Position numbers and translations under genes: made by a program | Source: 67-14 sp035502775 | GTDB lineage: Bacteria; Actinomycetota; Thermoleophilia; Solirubrobacterales; 70-9 | Direction of reading: 5' to 3' | Assembly: GCA_035502775.1 (NCBI GenBank) | Contig: DATJUB010000064.1 | Span: 1 to 54,792 of the forward strand | DNA: 54,792 bases | In this document: piece by piece, positions 15,807 to 24,077 of the stretch | Numbering within the stretch: position 1 is the first letter of the stretch | Layout of the letters: each line of letters starts with the position of its first letter | Notes under the pieces: generated by a model | Told to the model about the DNA's origin: nothing | The model's input: the letters and a program-made list of their open reading frames with translations, nothing else | Databases searched by the model: none

Positions 15807-16279
15807 AACGCCTGCCGGGCCTGCTCGCCCTTCTCGCCGTCGCGCTGGTCGCGCTGACGTTCCCGGCGACGTCCTCGGCGGCCGAACCCCAGGCCAGCCT
15901 GCCCCAGCTGGAGGACGAGGTGATGTGCCCGATCTGCGGCACCCTGCTCGGCCTGTCCCGCTCCCCCGCCGCCGAGCGCCAGCGCGTCTTCATCCGCGCG
16001 ATGATCAGGGACGGCGCGGACGAGGAAGAGATCAAGGACGCCCTGGTCGCCGAGTACGGTCCCCAGGTGCTCGCCCTTCCCGATGATGAGGGAATCAACC
16101 TGTACGCCTACCTGGTGCCGATCCTCGGTTTCATCCTGGGCGGACTCGCGGTCGTCTGGGCGGTGGTCCGCATGAGACGAAACCGCAAAAAGGACCCTCC
16201 GGCCGGAAAGCCAGGCCCCGGCCCACCATCGAGCGAGTCGGAACGCCTAGACGCCGACCTCGCCCGCTACGACCTCTAG
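15803..16279 (+). CDS. ccmH: CcmH, cytochrome c maturation thiol oxidoreductase
   Basis: 158 residues. A signal peptide is followed by a small helical domain with the redox pair in EVMCPICGTLLGLSRSP, matching the LRCxxCQ motif of CcmH/CcmL/NrfF with CGT in place of the usual glutamine. A C-terminal membrane helix (YLVPILGFILGGLAVVWAVVRM) and a basic/proline tail follow. It works with the TlpA-like protein to reduce apocytochrome. GTG 15803 overlaps the upstream stop by four bases. A hairpin 16 bases beyond the stop ends the pair. Confidence 0.93.
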   Translation: MKRLPGLLALLAVALVALTFPATSSAAEPQASLPQLEDEVMCPICGTLLGLSRSPAAERQRVFIRAMIRDGADEEEIKDALVAEYGPQVLALPDDEGINLYAYLVPILGFILGGLAVVWAVVRMRRNRKKDPPAGKPGPGPPSSESERLDADLARYDL

Positions 16280-16294
16280 CCCCACCAAGGAGCA

Positions 16295-16341
16295 TTCTGG
16301 GTCGAATCCGACGGCTATCTCGTGGCCTATTCGACCCAGAA
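16295..16341. terminator. Inverted repeat between ccmH and argS
   Basis: TTCTGGGTCGAAT at 16295-16307 pairs perfectly with 16329-16341 across a 21-base loop. No U-tract follows. Its position between convergent genes suggests a bidirectional terminator of the GC-rich type. Confidence 0.6.
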
Positions 16342-16352
16342 CGGATTTGCGG

Positions 16353-17972
16353 CTACATCCGGTCCGGTGCGGAGATTCCGAGCAGGCCCAGTGATGCCTT
16401 GATGGTCTGGCCCGTGACCTCGCACAGGTTGAGGCGCGCGGCCTCGACTCCCTCACCCTCGGCTCCGATCACCTGACAGTCCCGGTAGAAGGCGTGGTAG
16501 GCGGCGGCCACCTGGCTCGCGTACGTGGCGATCCGGTGGGGGGCCCGGCGCTCGGCGGCCTCGTGGACCTCGGCCGGATAGGCGAGCAGCTTGGCGATCA
16601 GCGCCTTCTCTGCCGGCTCCACCGGCGCGGTCGCGTCGGCGGCACCGTCGCGGGAGCTGCCCTGTTCCTCGGCCTTGCGCAGGATGCTCTGGATCCGGGC
16701 ATGCGCGTACTGGACGTAGTAGACCGGGTTGTCCGAGGACTGCGAACGGGCCAGGTCGAGATCGAGATCCATGGTGCTGTCGTGGCTGCGCTGCAGCATG
16801 AAGAAACGGGCGGCATCGGTGCCGATGTCGCCGACCAGCTCGTCGAGGGTGACGATGTCACCGGCCCGCTTCGACATCTTGGTGCGCTGCCCGCCCTCGA
16901 CCAGATGGATCATCTGCAGGATCTGGGCCTCGAAATCGACCGGGCGCTCGAAGCACTGGATCGCCGCGGACATGCGGGCCACGTAGCCGTGATGGTCGGC
17001 GCCGAGCACGTCGATCAGGCGCGAATAGCCGCGTTCCACCTTGTCGGCGTGGTAGGCGACGTCGGCCCCGAAGTAGGTCGGTTCACCGCCGGAGCGGACC
17101 AGGACCCGGTCCTTGTCGTCACCGAAGTCGGTGGTCCTCAGCCAGAGGGCCTGGTCGGCCTCGAAGGTGTGACCGGTCTCCCGCAGGCGGTCGAGACCCC
17201 GTTCGACCAGACCGTCGGCATAGAGCGAACGCTCGGAGAAGAAGTCATCCATCTCGACACCGAACTGGACGAGTGAGGCACGGATGCTGTCCACCATCCA
17301 CTCGACCCCGGTCAGGGCGAGCCGCTCCAGCTCGGTCGGCTCGATCCGCTCTTCCCGGGCCCGCTCGGCCAGATCGTTGACGTAATCGCCCTTGTAGCCG
17401 TTCTCCGGCGGTTCCTCGCCGACCATGCGGGCCGCGATCGAGGCGGCGAAGTTCTCCACCTGGGTGCCGCCGTCATTGACGTAGTACTCGCCGTCGACGG
17501 TATGCCCGACCGCCTTCAGCAGCCGGATCAGCGCGTCACCGAACGCGGCGTGCCTGCCCGAGGCGGCAGTCAGCGGGCCGGTCGGATTGGCCGAGACGAA
17601 CTCGACCAGGACATGCTCGGGGTCGGCCAGCTGCGGGATGGCGGCGGTGCCCGTTCCGGTCATGTTCCCGACCGCGTCGCGGTACCAGCCGTCAGCCAGG
17701 AAGAAGTTGATGAATCCGGGGCCGGCGATCTCGATCTTCTCGACCGAATCGCCCAGCTCACGCGCCAGTTCCTCCGACAGCTCGGCCGCGATCTCGCGTG
17801 GCGGGCGGCCGAGCGGCTTCGCCATCATCATCGCCGCGTTGCTGCTGTAGTCACCCATCTCGGGCTTCGGCGAGACATCGAGCCCGGGGCTCAGGCTCTC
17901 GTCACCGCTGAACGTTCTCGCGGTGGCGGTCAGGACTTCGTGCAGGCGGGTGACGGGGTCGGTCTGGTTCAC
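16353..17972 (-). CDS. argS: Arginyl-tRNA synthetase with degenerate HIGH motif
   Basis: 539 residues from GTG 17972. The N-terminal Add1-like domain (MGDYSSNAAMMMAKPLG), the catalytic Rossmann domain (FVSANPTGPL), GADHHGYVARMSAAI, the KMSKS-type TKMSKRAGD, and a C-terminal anticodon-binding domain are in order. The class I HIGH tetrad following NPTGPL is replaced by T-A-A-S (TAASGRHAAFGD). The rest looks intact and it is the only argS candidate here, so it is presumably functional. TAGGAT at 17986-17981 lies eight bases before GTG 17972, favouring this start over GTG 17978. It lies 31 bases after rlmH. Confidence 0.93.
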   Translation of the reverse strand: MNQTDPVTRLHEVLTATARTFSGDESLSPGLDVSPKPEMGDYSSNAAMMMAKPLGRPPREIAAELSEELARELGDSVEKIEIAGPGFINFFLADGWYRDAVGNMTGTGTAAIPQLADPEHVLVEFVSANPTGPLTAASGRHAAFGDALIRLLKAVGHTVDGEYYVNDGGTQVENFAASIAARMVGEEPPENGYKGDYVNDLAERAREERIEPTELERLALTGVEWMVDSIRASLVQFGVEMDDFFSERSLYADGLVERGLDRLRETGHTFEADQALWLRTTDFGDDKDRVLVRSGGEPTYFGADVAYHADKVERGYSRLIDVLGADHHGYVARMSAAIQCFERPVDFEAQILQMIHLVEGGQRTKMSKRAGDIVTLDELVGDIGTDAARFFMLQRSHDSTMDLDLDLARSQSSDNPVYYVQYAHARIQSILRKAEEQGSSRDGAADATAPVEPAEKALIAKLLAYPAEVHEAAERRAPHRIATYASQVAAAYHAFYRDCQVIGAEGEGVEAARLNLCEVTGQTIKASLGLLGISAPDRM

Positions 17973-18003
17973 GGTCACCCATCCTAGGGGGAGGCGGCCG
18001 AAC

Positions 18004-18420
18004 TCAGAGGTGGTAGCTCTCCCCGGCGAGGATCTTCGAGGCCCGGAAGATCTGCTCGAGCAGAACGATGCGAGCCAGCTGATGGGCGAGAGTCTGCTTG
18101 CCGAGCGACACCCGCTCGTCCACCCGGGATCGCACGGCGGGCGGTAGTCCGGTCGGCCCGCCGATCAGGAATGTGATCTTCCGTCCTTCGTGGCGCCGCC
18201 GGTCCAGCCAGTCCGCCCAGCCCTCCGAGCTCATCTGGGGACCATCGAAATCGAGGGCGACCAGGTGGCTGTTCTCGTCGATCCGCCGGCTCAGGGCTTC
18301 GTCGTCCTTGACCTCGACCACCTCGACCGATTGCTTGGTCCGCAGCATCTTCGTGTAGTGGGCTTCGGCGTCCGCGAACGGATCGCGGATACGGCCGACG
18401 GCGAGCACGGTGATCTTCAT
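18004..18420 (-). CDS. rlmH: RlmH, 23S rRNA pseudouridine-1915 N3-methyltransferase
   Basis: 138 residues. This SPOUT methyltransferase acts on the mature 70S ribosome at helix 69. Family signatures are ITVLAVGRIRD at the start, LDFDGPQMSSEGWADWL, ITFLIGGPTGLPPAV with the SAM-binding GG, and the terminal ILLEQIFRASKILAGESYH. The frame continues far upstream through the M48 gene, but ATG 18420 matches the family and overlaps the M48 stop (ATGA), so translation is coupled. Confidence 0.95.
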   Translation of the reverse strand: MKITVLAVGRIRDPFADAEAHYTKMLRTKQSVEVVEVKDDEALSRRIDENSHLVALDFDGPQMSSEGWADWLDRRRHEGRKITFLIGGPTGLPPAVRSRVDERVSLGKQTLAHQLARIVLLEQIFRASKILAGESYHL

Positions 18421-19682
18421 TTCGGCTCCTCGCCGGATCGGGCGGCCTCGGCGGCCGCGATTCTCTCGAGAACGGTCGGGTGGGTGCCGAAAACGTACTG
18501 GTAGAGCCCCGGCGGATCGGGGTCGGTGAGGTTCGATTGGCCGAGCTCGCGCTGCAGACCGACCATTGCCGCGGGGTCTCCGGTGAGCTCGATCGCGAAG
18601 GTGTCGGCATGGGATTCGATGTTGCGGGAGAGCACGTTTCCGGGCACCGACAGGGCCAGGGTGGCGACCGCGATCATCAATGCCAGCGGGGGAATGATCC
18701 CGGGACCGGCCTCGTCGTCCCCGCGACGGCGGACCAGCACCGTGGTTCCGATCTGCACGAAGACGACCCCGAAGGGGATCACCAGAATCGCGAATCCGAG
18801 TCCGCGATAGAGGTCGTGCGATTCGACGTGGCCGAGTTCGTGTGCGATCAGGGCCGAGAGCTCGGCGTCCGAGAGCCGATCGATCGCGTTGTCGTAGAGC
18901 ACCACCCGCTTCGACGAGCCGATGCCGTCCACCGAGGCGTTGAGGGTCGAGGAGCGGCGGCTGGCGTCGACCTCGTACACCTCGCCGACGTCCACTCCCG
19001 CGCGGTCCGCCAGGCGCATCACCTCGGACCGGACCGGACCGTCGGGCAATGGCTCGTAATCGTTGAAGAGCGGTGAGACGACGACGGGCCATAGCCAGAC
19101 GAACAGCACCGCGTAGCCGATCACCAGGACCGAGCCGGCCATCCAGAAGCGCCGCTTGAACCTCCGCCACATCCAGATCGCGACCAGAGCGCCGATCGCC
19201 GCCAGCAGACAGGTGATCAGGGTGGAGATCAGCACGTCCGCGAGCCATCCCGCGAGACTCTGGGTGATCAGCCCGTAGTCCCGCCCCAGCTCGAACGCGG
19301 CCAGCCCGAACGGCAGCTGAAACAGAGCCAGCAGAAAGGCGATGCCGGCACCGGCCAGTGCCGAACCGACGAACGGCCGGCGTTCGAGCCGGCGGATCAC
19401 GCGCTCGACCACCGGGCCGCGGTAGAAGGCCAGAAAGCCGAGCAGCGCGAACTCGATCGCCATCGAGCCGAGCCCGATCAGCCGTCTTTCCGAGCGGAAC
19501 TCCCGGGCCCGGTCGATCAGTCCGGAATCGAAGAAACGGGCGGCGTCGACCGGCGATCCGTGAAAGTTCGGGCCCGGACTGAGCAGCCAGACCAGGAGGT
19601 AGGCGAAGGCAAGGGCCGCCAGGCCGACCCAGAGCAGGGAAGACGCTTTCAACAGGTCCCGGCGCTTCCGGTCGGCACTCAT
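18417..19682 (-). CDS. M48-family membrane zinc metalloprotease (Ste24/HtpX-like)
   Basis: 421 residues. Several membrane helices surround the catalytic domain. The zinc motif is LIAHELGHVESH, and a downstream glutamate region (NIESHADTFAIELTGDP) supplies the third ligand. The RRSSTLNASVDGIGSSKRVVLYDN segment is characteristic of the CaaX/Ste24 subfamily rather than short HtpX. It probably degrades or processes membrane proteins. TATCGT at 19696-19691 ends eight bases before the ATG. It is followed directly by rlmH. Confidence 0.9.
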   Translation of the reverse strand: MSADRKRRDLLKASSLLWVGLAALAFAYLLVWLLSPGPNFHGSPVDAARFFDSGLIDRAREFRSERRLIGLGSMAIEFALLGFLAFYRGPVVERVIRRLERRPFVGSALAGAGIAFLLALFQLPFGLAAFELGRDYGLITQSLAGWLADVLISTLITCLLAAIGALVAIWMWRRFKRRFWMAGSVLVIGYAVLFVWLWPVVVSPLFNDYEPLPDGPVRSEVMRLADRAGVDVGEVYEVDASRRSSTLNASVDGIGSSKRVVLYDNAIDRLSDAELSALIAHELGHVESHDLYRGLGFAILVIPFGVVFVQIGTTVLVRRRGDDEAGPGIIPPLALMIAVATLALSVPGNVLSRNIESHADTFAIELTGDPAAMVGLQRELGQSNLTDPDPPGLYQYVFGTHPTVLERIAAAEAARSGEEPK

Positions 19683-19746
19683 CGGTCTCTACGATAGACC
19701 GAGCGAGCCGTTCGATCCCCCACCATCCCGGGCTCGCCCACCCTCG

Positions 19747-20484
19747 ATGAACGTAGCCGTGATTTCGGACATACACGCCAACCTTCCCGCGCTGACCACG
19801 GTGATGGGCGCGATCGACGAGGCCGGCATGGACGAGGTCTGGTGCCTGGGTGACGCGGTCGGCTACGGAGCCAGTCCGGCGGAGTGCCTGGAGATCCTCT
19901 TCGATCGCTGCAGCGTGTTCCTCGTCGGCAATCACGATCTCGCCGCCCTGGGCGAGATCGACATCTCGACTTTCAGTCCCAGTGCCGCCCAGGCCGCGCT
20001 CTGGACCCGTGAGAATCTCGGCCGCGCCGAGCTCGACCGGCTGGCCGGACTCGACGGCTCGTCCGCGGTCCGGGAGGGGATCGGGCTCTATCACGCGTCC
20101 CCCCGCGATCCGGTCTGGGAATACGTGATCGAAACGGACCGTGCCGAGGAGAACCTCAACGCCCAGCCCGAACGGATCGCGATGATCGGCCATTCCCACA
20201 TCTCGCTCTACTTCACCCGGCTCGACGAGATGTCGCGGACCTCGTCGGTGATCGCCGGAGACGGCACCGAGATCGCGATGGGCCGCGGCGAGTGGCTGGT
20301 GAATCCCGGAAGCGTCGGCCAGCCCCGTGACGGTGACCCCCGGGCGGCCTGGCTCTCCCTCGACACGGAGTCCCAGAAAGCCACATTCCACCGGATCGAG
20401 TACCCCGTCGAGGAGGCGGCCACCGCGATCAGGAAGGCCGGACTGCCGGCCCATCTGGCCGACCGGCTCGCGCAGGGACATTAA
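19747..20484 (+). CDS. Calcineurin-like metallophosphoesterase (YfcE/MJ0936 type)
   Basis: 245 residues. The metal ligands follow the family order: DIHAN at the N-terminus, GDAVGYG, GNHD, a histidine in LYHASPRDP, and GHSH. Relatives hydrolyse phosphodiesters such as cyclic nucleotides or generic substrates. The physiological substrate is unknown. It diverges from the M48 gene; no ribosome binding site is obvious before ATG 19747. The next plus-strand gene has its own -10 element. Confidence 0.9.
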   Translation: MNVAVISDIHANLPALTTVMGAIDEAGMDEVWCLGDAVGYGASPAECLEILFDRCSVFLVGNHDLAALGEIDISTFSPSAAQAALWTRENLGRAELDRLAGLDGSSAVREGIGLYHASPRDPVWEYVIETDRAEENLNAQPERIAMIGHSHISLYFTRLDEMSRTSSVIAGDGTEIAMGRGEWLVNPGSVGQPRDGDPRAAWLSLDTESQKATFHRIEYPVEEAATAIRKAGLPAHLADRLAQGH

Positions 20485-20535
20485 TGGCCGTTAAAGCTCA
20501 CAGTCCCTCCCTTCGGTTTCTCTAGACTCGCCAAG

Positions 20536-21123
20536 GTGCTTCGTGCGGCAAAAATCGCCCTTTCCCTGGTTCTCGTCTCCGGCGCGGCGATCGTGATCAC
20601 CGCATGCGGCGAGGACCGTGGCAATCTGCTGCCGGGCAAGGACGTCCAGGAGATATCGGCCAACATCGATACGGTTCAACAGCTGGTGGACGAAGGCCGG
20701 TGCTTCGACGCCCTGAACGCGGCCAATGCGGTCCAGAGCCAGGTGGAGGCGCTGCCGAAGTCGGTGGACGCCAAGCTGAAACGCTCGCTGATCGACGGTG
20801 TAGTCACCCTCACGATCCAGGTCGGCAGGCAGTGCGAGGACGATCCTTCACTCGGCACGACCGGCACGACCGACGTGATCGAGCCCGACACCGAGGTGAC
20901 ACCCACCGGCGATACCGGAGTCACCCCGAGTGACGAAGAGACCGGAACCACCGGCACCACCGGCAAGACGAACAGCCAGCCGGAGGAAGAACCGACCAAA
21001 CCGAAGCCGACACCCAAACCGACCCCCACCCCGAAGCCGACCCCCACCCCGCCGACCCAGCCGGAGACCGAACCGCCGCCCAGCACGGGCCCCGGTTCCG
21101 GCGGCATCTCCCCGAATCAGTAA
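20536..21123 (+). CDS. Lipoprotein with Thr/Pro-rich tail, upstream of PknB-type kinase
   Basis: 195 residues. A signal peptide and lipobox (VITACGED) precede a helical domain of about 75 residues with two cysteines (GRCFDAL and GRQCEDD), then a disordered tail of Thr, Gly, Pro, Lys and Glu (TGTTGK, KPTPTPKPTPTP) that could span the wall. It starts at GTG 20536, seven bases after TAGACT at 20523-20528, indicating leaderless transcription. The kinase follows by 16 bases, so the lipoprotein may be its partner or substrate; this is inference from position. Confidence 0.75.
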   Translation: MLRAAKIALSLVLVSGAAIVITACGEDRGNLLPGKDVQEISANIDTVQQLVDEGRCFDALNAANAVQSQVEALPKSVDAKLKRSLIDGVVTLTIQVGRQCEDDPSLGTTGTTDVIEPDTEVTPTGDTGVTPSDEETGTTGTTGKTNSQPEEEPTKPKPTPKPTPTPKPTPTPPTQPETEPPPSTGPGSGGISPNQ

Positions 21124-21139
21124 AGCTGACACCCACGCA

Positions 21140-22339
21140 ATGACCAACACAACCGTTCTAGGCGACCGCTACGAGCTTCACGACAAGCTCGGTTCCGGAG
21201 GCATGTCGAATGTCTACCGGGCGACCGACCGGATCCTCGAGCGCATCGTCGCGGTCAAGGTGCTGGCCGAGCATCTCTCCGACGACGACCGGTTCGTCGC
21301 CCGCTTCCGCCGGGAGGCCCTGGCGGTCGCCAAGCTGATCCACCCGAACATCGTCCAGGTCTATGACACCGGTGTCGACAGCGGACGCCATTTCATCGTC
21401 ATGGAATGCGTCGAGGGCCGCTCGGGCGCCCAGCTCCTGAAGAGCAGCGGTGTGCTCGATCCGGAGACCACGGTGGAGATCGGGGTCCAGGCCTGCGCGG
21501 GGCTCGAGTACGCCCACCGGCACGGGATCATCCACCGCGACGTGAAGCCGGGCAATCTGATGATCACCGGGGGTCCCGCCGGTGGCGGTGACATGACCTG
21601 CAAGCTGACCGACTTCGGCATCGCCCGCGCCGCCGAGCAGACGAGGATCACCCAGGTCGGCTCGGTGGTCGGCACCGCGGCCTACCTCGCGCCCGAGCAG
21701 GTACGGGGTGAGGAAGCCACCCCCGCCACCGATGTCTACGCGCTCGGCGTCGTGCTCTACCAGTTCCTCACCGGCCGCCTTCCGTACGAGGGCTCGTCGC
21801 TGGCCGAGCTCGCGATCCGCCAGCAGAACGAGAAGCCGCTGCCGCCGCGGACCTACAACGCCGATGTGCCGGAGACGGTGAGCGGATCGGTGATGCGGGC
21901 GCTCGAGGGTGACAAGAACCTGCGTTTCCACACGGCGGGCGCGCTGTCCGATGGTCTCGAAAGGGGCCTGCGCGGTGAGGATGTGACCATCCAGATGGAT
22001 GACGACGGCCCCCGCACCCCCGAGCATTTCCCGATGGCCGAGACGGCCACCCGTCCGCTGGAGCGAACCGCCCGCACCGCCCACCGTCCGGCCCCGCCGC
22101 CGCCCCGCTATCAGGGCCCGCCGCCCCGCCCCACGCTGAAGAAGCGCTCGTTCTTCTCCCGCGCGATGCGGTTCGTCATGGGCATGCTGGCGCTGATCCT
22201 GATCGCCGGCGCGGTCGCCGGGATCGTGATCTCACTGACCGATCAGGCGGCGAAGGTGAAGGTGCGTGAGTGGACCTCGAAGACGGTCGACAACACGACC
22301 AAGGACCTCAAGGACTTCCTGAAGGAAAACACGCAGTAG
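21140..22339 (+). CDS. PknB-type serine/threonine protein kinase without PASTA repeats
   Basis: 399 residues. The kinase domain (about 10-270) has the glycine loop GSGGMSNVYRATD, the lysine in VAVKVL, HRDVKPGNLM, TDFGIARA and a conserved APEQVRGEEATPATDVYALG segment, so it should be active. A Pro-rich juxtamembrane stretch (RPAPPPPRYQGPPPRP) leads to one membrane helix (FVMGMLALILIAGAVAGIVISL), and only about 33 residues lie outside, with no PASTA domains. Sensing must therefore use the short tail or a partner such as the upstream lipoprotein. ATG 21140 matches the family start VLGDRYELHDKLG. Confidence 0.93.
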   Translation: MTNTTVLGDRYELHDKLGSGGMSNVYRATDRILERIVAVKVLAEHLSDDDRFVARFRREALAVAKLIHPNIVQVYDTGVDSGRHFIVMECVEGRSGAQLLKSSGVLDPETTVEIGVQACAGLEYAHRHGIIHRDVKPGNLMITGGPAGGGDMTCKLTDFGIARAAEQTRITQVGSVVGTAAYLAPEQVRGEEATPATDVYALGVVLYQFLTGRLPYEGSSLAELAIRQQNEKPLPPRTYNADVPETVSGSVMRALEGDKNLRFHTAGALSDGLERGLRGEDVTIQMDDDGPRTPEHFPMAETATRPLERTARTAHRPAPPPPRYQGPPPRPTLKKRSFFSRAMRFVMGMLALILIAGAVAGIVISLTDQAAKVKVREWTSKTVDNTTKDLKDFLKENTQ

Positions 22340-22342
22340 GCG

Positions 22343-22387
22343 AAACGATCGTATTCGCACAGCGAAGCGAACTGAATCCGATCGTTT
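22343..22387. terminator. Hairpin between pknB and ABC permease
   Basis: AAACGATCG at 22343-22351 pairs with CGATCGTTT at 22379-22387; beyond one mismatch a further ATTC/GAAT pairs. It lies between convergent stops (22339 and 22394) and probably ends both transcripts. Confidence 0.65.
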
Positions 22388-22393
22388 GTTCCG

Positions 22394-23119
22394 TTACTTC
22401 ACGTCGCTGCGCAGGAAACGCAGCGCGCCCAGAGCGAGCAGGCCGATCAGCCAGGCGGCTACGATCAGCACGTCCGACGCGTGAGCCGCGTCGACGTTCT
22501 CGCCGAACGCTCCGACGTCCGATCCGCGCAGGCTGCTGCTGACCTTCTCCAGGGCCGGGCCCATCGCCACGTTCTCGATCTTGGGTACGATCGAGACCAC
22601 GGTGTCGATCACGAAGATGAACACGAGCGCCATCGTGACCCCGCCGGCCATGCTGGCGGTGATCAGCGCGAAGGCGAAGCCGACGATCGAGTAGGCGAAG
22701 TTGGACATCAGATCGGCCAGGGCGGCGTCCTTCACCGCCGAGGCCGACACCGAGTGGTCGTGGCCCTGTGAGGCCAGGTCATAGATCGGCAGGGCCAGCA
22801 GGTGGAGCACCGCGGTGACGAGCACGACCAGGAGCAGCATCACCGCGAGCTTGTCGAACACCAGGCGGAGCCGTCTCGGATCGGCGGTGAGTGTGCGTCG
22901 CAGCGTGTTCTGTCCGTACTCCACCCCGACCATCCAGACGCCGAACACGATCGAGGCGATCAGGGTCGGGATTCCGACGGCGATGTCGACCACCTCGGAA
23001 TCCGCGCCGGGCCCCCAGAGGACCGTGCCGACGATGCCGAGCACGAAGCAGATGACGACCGCGATCAGGCACCACATCGGGGTCGGCATCGACCTGACCT
23101 TCAGCAGTTCAGCCCGCAT
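22394..23119 (-). CDS. ABC exporter permease (ABC-2 type)
   Basis: 241 residues with about six hydrophobic helices, starting MRAELLKVRSMPTPMW, the pattern of ABC-2 permeases of bacitracin/lantibiotic-type exporters (EYGQNTLRRTLTADPRR is typical). It overlaps the ATPase gene by 11 bases, so the two form one transporter. The substrate is unknown. It is the last gene of the minus run starting at gap. Confidence 0.88.
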   Translation of the reverse strand: MRAELLKVRSMPTPMWCLIAVVICFVLGIVGTVLWGPGADSEVVDIAVGIPTLIASIVFGVWMVGVEYGQNTLRRTLTADPRRLRLVFDKLAVMLLLVVLVTAVLHLLALPIYDLASQGHDHSVSASAVKDAALADLMSNFAYSIVGFAFALITASMAGGVTMALVFIFVIDTVVSIVPKIENVAMGPALEKVSSSLRGSDVGAFGENVDAAHASDVLIVAAWLIGLLALGALRFLRSDVK

Positions 23120-24077
23120 CGCTCATCCCCCCTTCGGTGTCGGGACCGCCGGTGAGCGTCATGAAGACGCTCTCGAGGTCGGGGTTGTCGCGGCGCAGCT
23201 CGGAAAGGTAGATGCCGGAGCCCGCCAGCACGCAGCTGATCTGCGAGCCGTCCTCAATCGGCCCGGAGACCGATAGCTCCCCACTTCCGAGATCGGCCAC
23301 GTCCAGGCCGATCCCGCCGAGAGTGGAGATCGCCGGCGCTGCCTCCTGCGGGGCGACCCGGACCCGGTAGGCGCCTTCGATCCCCGCCTGGCCGAGGATC
23401 TCGTCCATCGTCCCGTCGGCCACGAGCGATCCGCGGTTGATGATCGTCGCCCGGTCGCACATCAGCTGCACCTCGGCGAGCAGATGCGAGGAGACCAGTA
23501 CGGACACCCCGGATTCGGGCAGGCGCTTGATCAGCTCGCGGATCTCGACGATCCCGGCCGGGTCGAGCCCGTTGGTGGGCTCGTCGAGGATCACCAGACG
23601 CGGGCTGCCGACCAGCGCGATCGCCAGTCCGAGCCGCTGTTTCATGCCCATCGAGAAGTTCTTCGCGTTGGTCTCGGCCCGCGCGCTCAGGCCGACCATC
23701 TCCAGCAGGCGCTCGATCTCCGGTTTCGGGTTGTGGATGCCCCGGGCGGCCGCCTGGATCTCCATGTTCTGCCGGGCGCTGGCCCGTCCGTAGAGCGCCG
23801 GGCCCTCGATCAGGGCTCCGGACATCTTCACCGCCTCGTGGAAGCCGCTGGCGCCGGTCTCGACCCCGAGCAGTGAGGCGCGCCCGGCGTTGGCGCGGCT
23901 CAGGCCGAGCAGGACCCTGATCGCGGTCGTCTTGCCGGAGCCGTTGGGGCCGAGCAGCCCGCAGACCGAGCCTTCTACCACTTCGAGCGAGAGTTCGTTC
24001 AGGGCGACGGTGCTGCCGAAACGGCGGGTCACCCCGTCCAGTGACGCGAGCGAGGAGACGAGCGCGCTTTCGCTCAC
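23109..24077 (-). CDS. ABC exporter ATP-binding protein
   Basis: 322 residues. Walker A is GPNGSGKTT, the signature is SMGMKQRLGLA and Walker B is LVILDEPTNGLDP, followed by the SSHLLAEVQLMCD switch histidine region. The order and C-terminal extension are those of exporter ATPases of the DrrA/CcmA type. GTG 24077 overlaps the tgt stop by four bases (GTGA), so I reject the longer frame to 24281, which would lie inside tgt. Confidence 0.93.
   Translation of the reverse strand: MSESALVSSLASLDGVTRRFGSTVALNELSLEVVEGSVCGLLGPNGSGKTTAIRVLLGLSRANAGRASLLGVETGASGFHEAVKMSGALIEGPALYGRASARQNMEIQAAARGIHNPKPEIERLLEMVGLSARAETNAKNFSMGMKQRLGLAIALVGSPRLVILDEPTNGLDPAGIVEIRELIKRLPESGVSVLVSSHLLAEVQLMCDRATIINRGSLVADGTMDEILGQAGIEGAYRVRVAPQEAAPAISTLGGIGLDVADLGSGELSVSGPIEDGSQISCVLAGSGIYLSELRRDNPDLESVFMTLTGGPDTEGGMSDAG

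Noticed and set aside
18004..20481. 825-codon minus frame spanning M48 and phosphoesterase genes
   Set aside because: Only the last 138 codons (RlmH) make a real protein; the rest is antisense or out of frame to well-supported genes.
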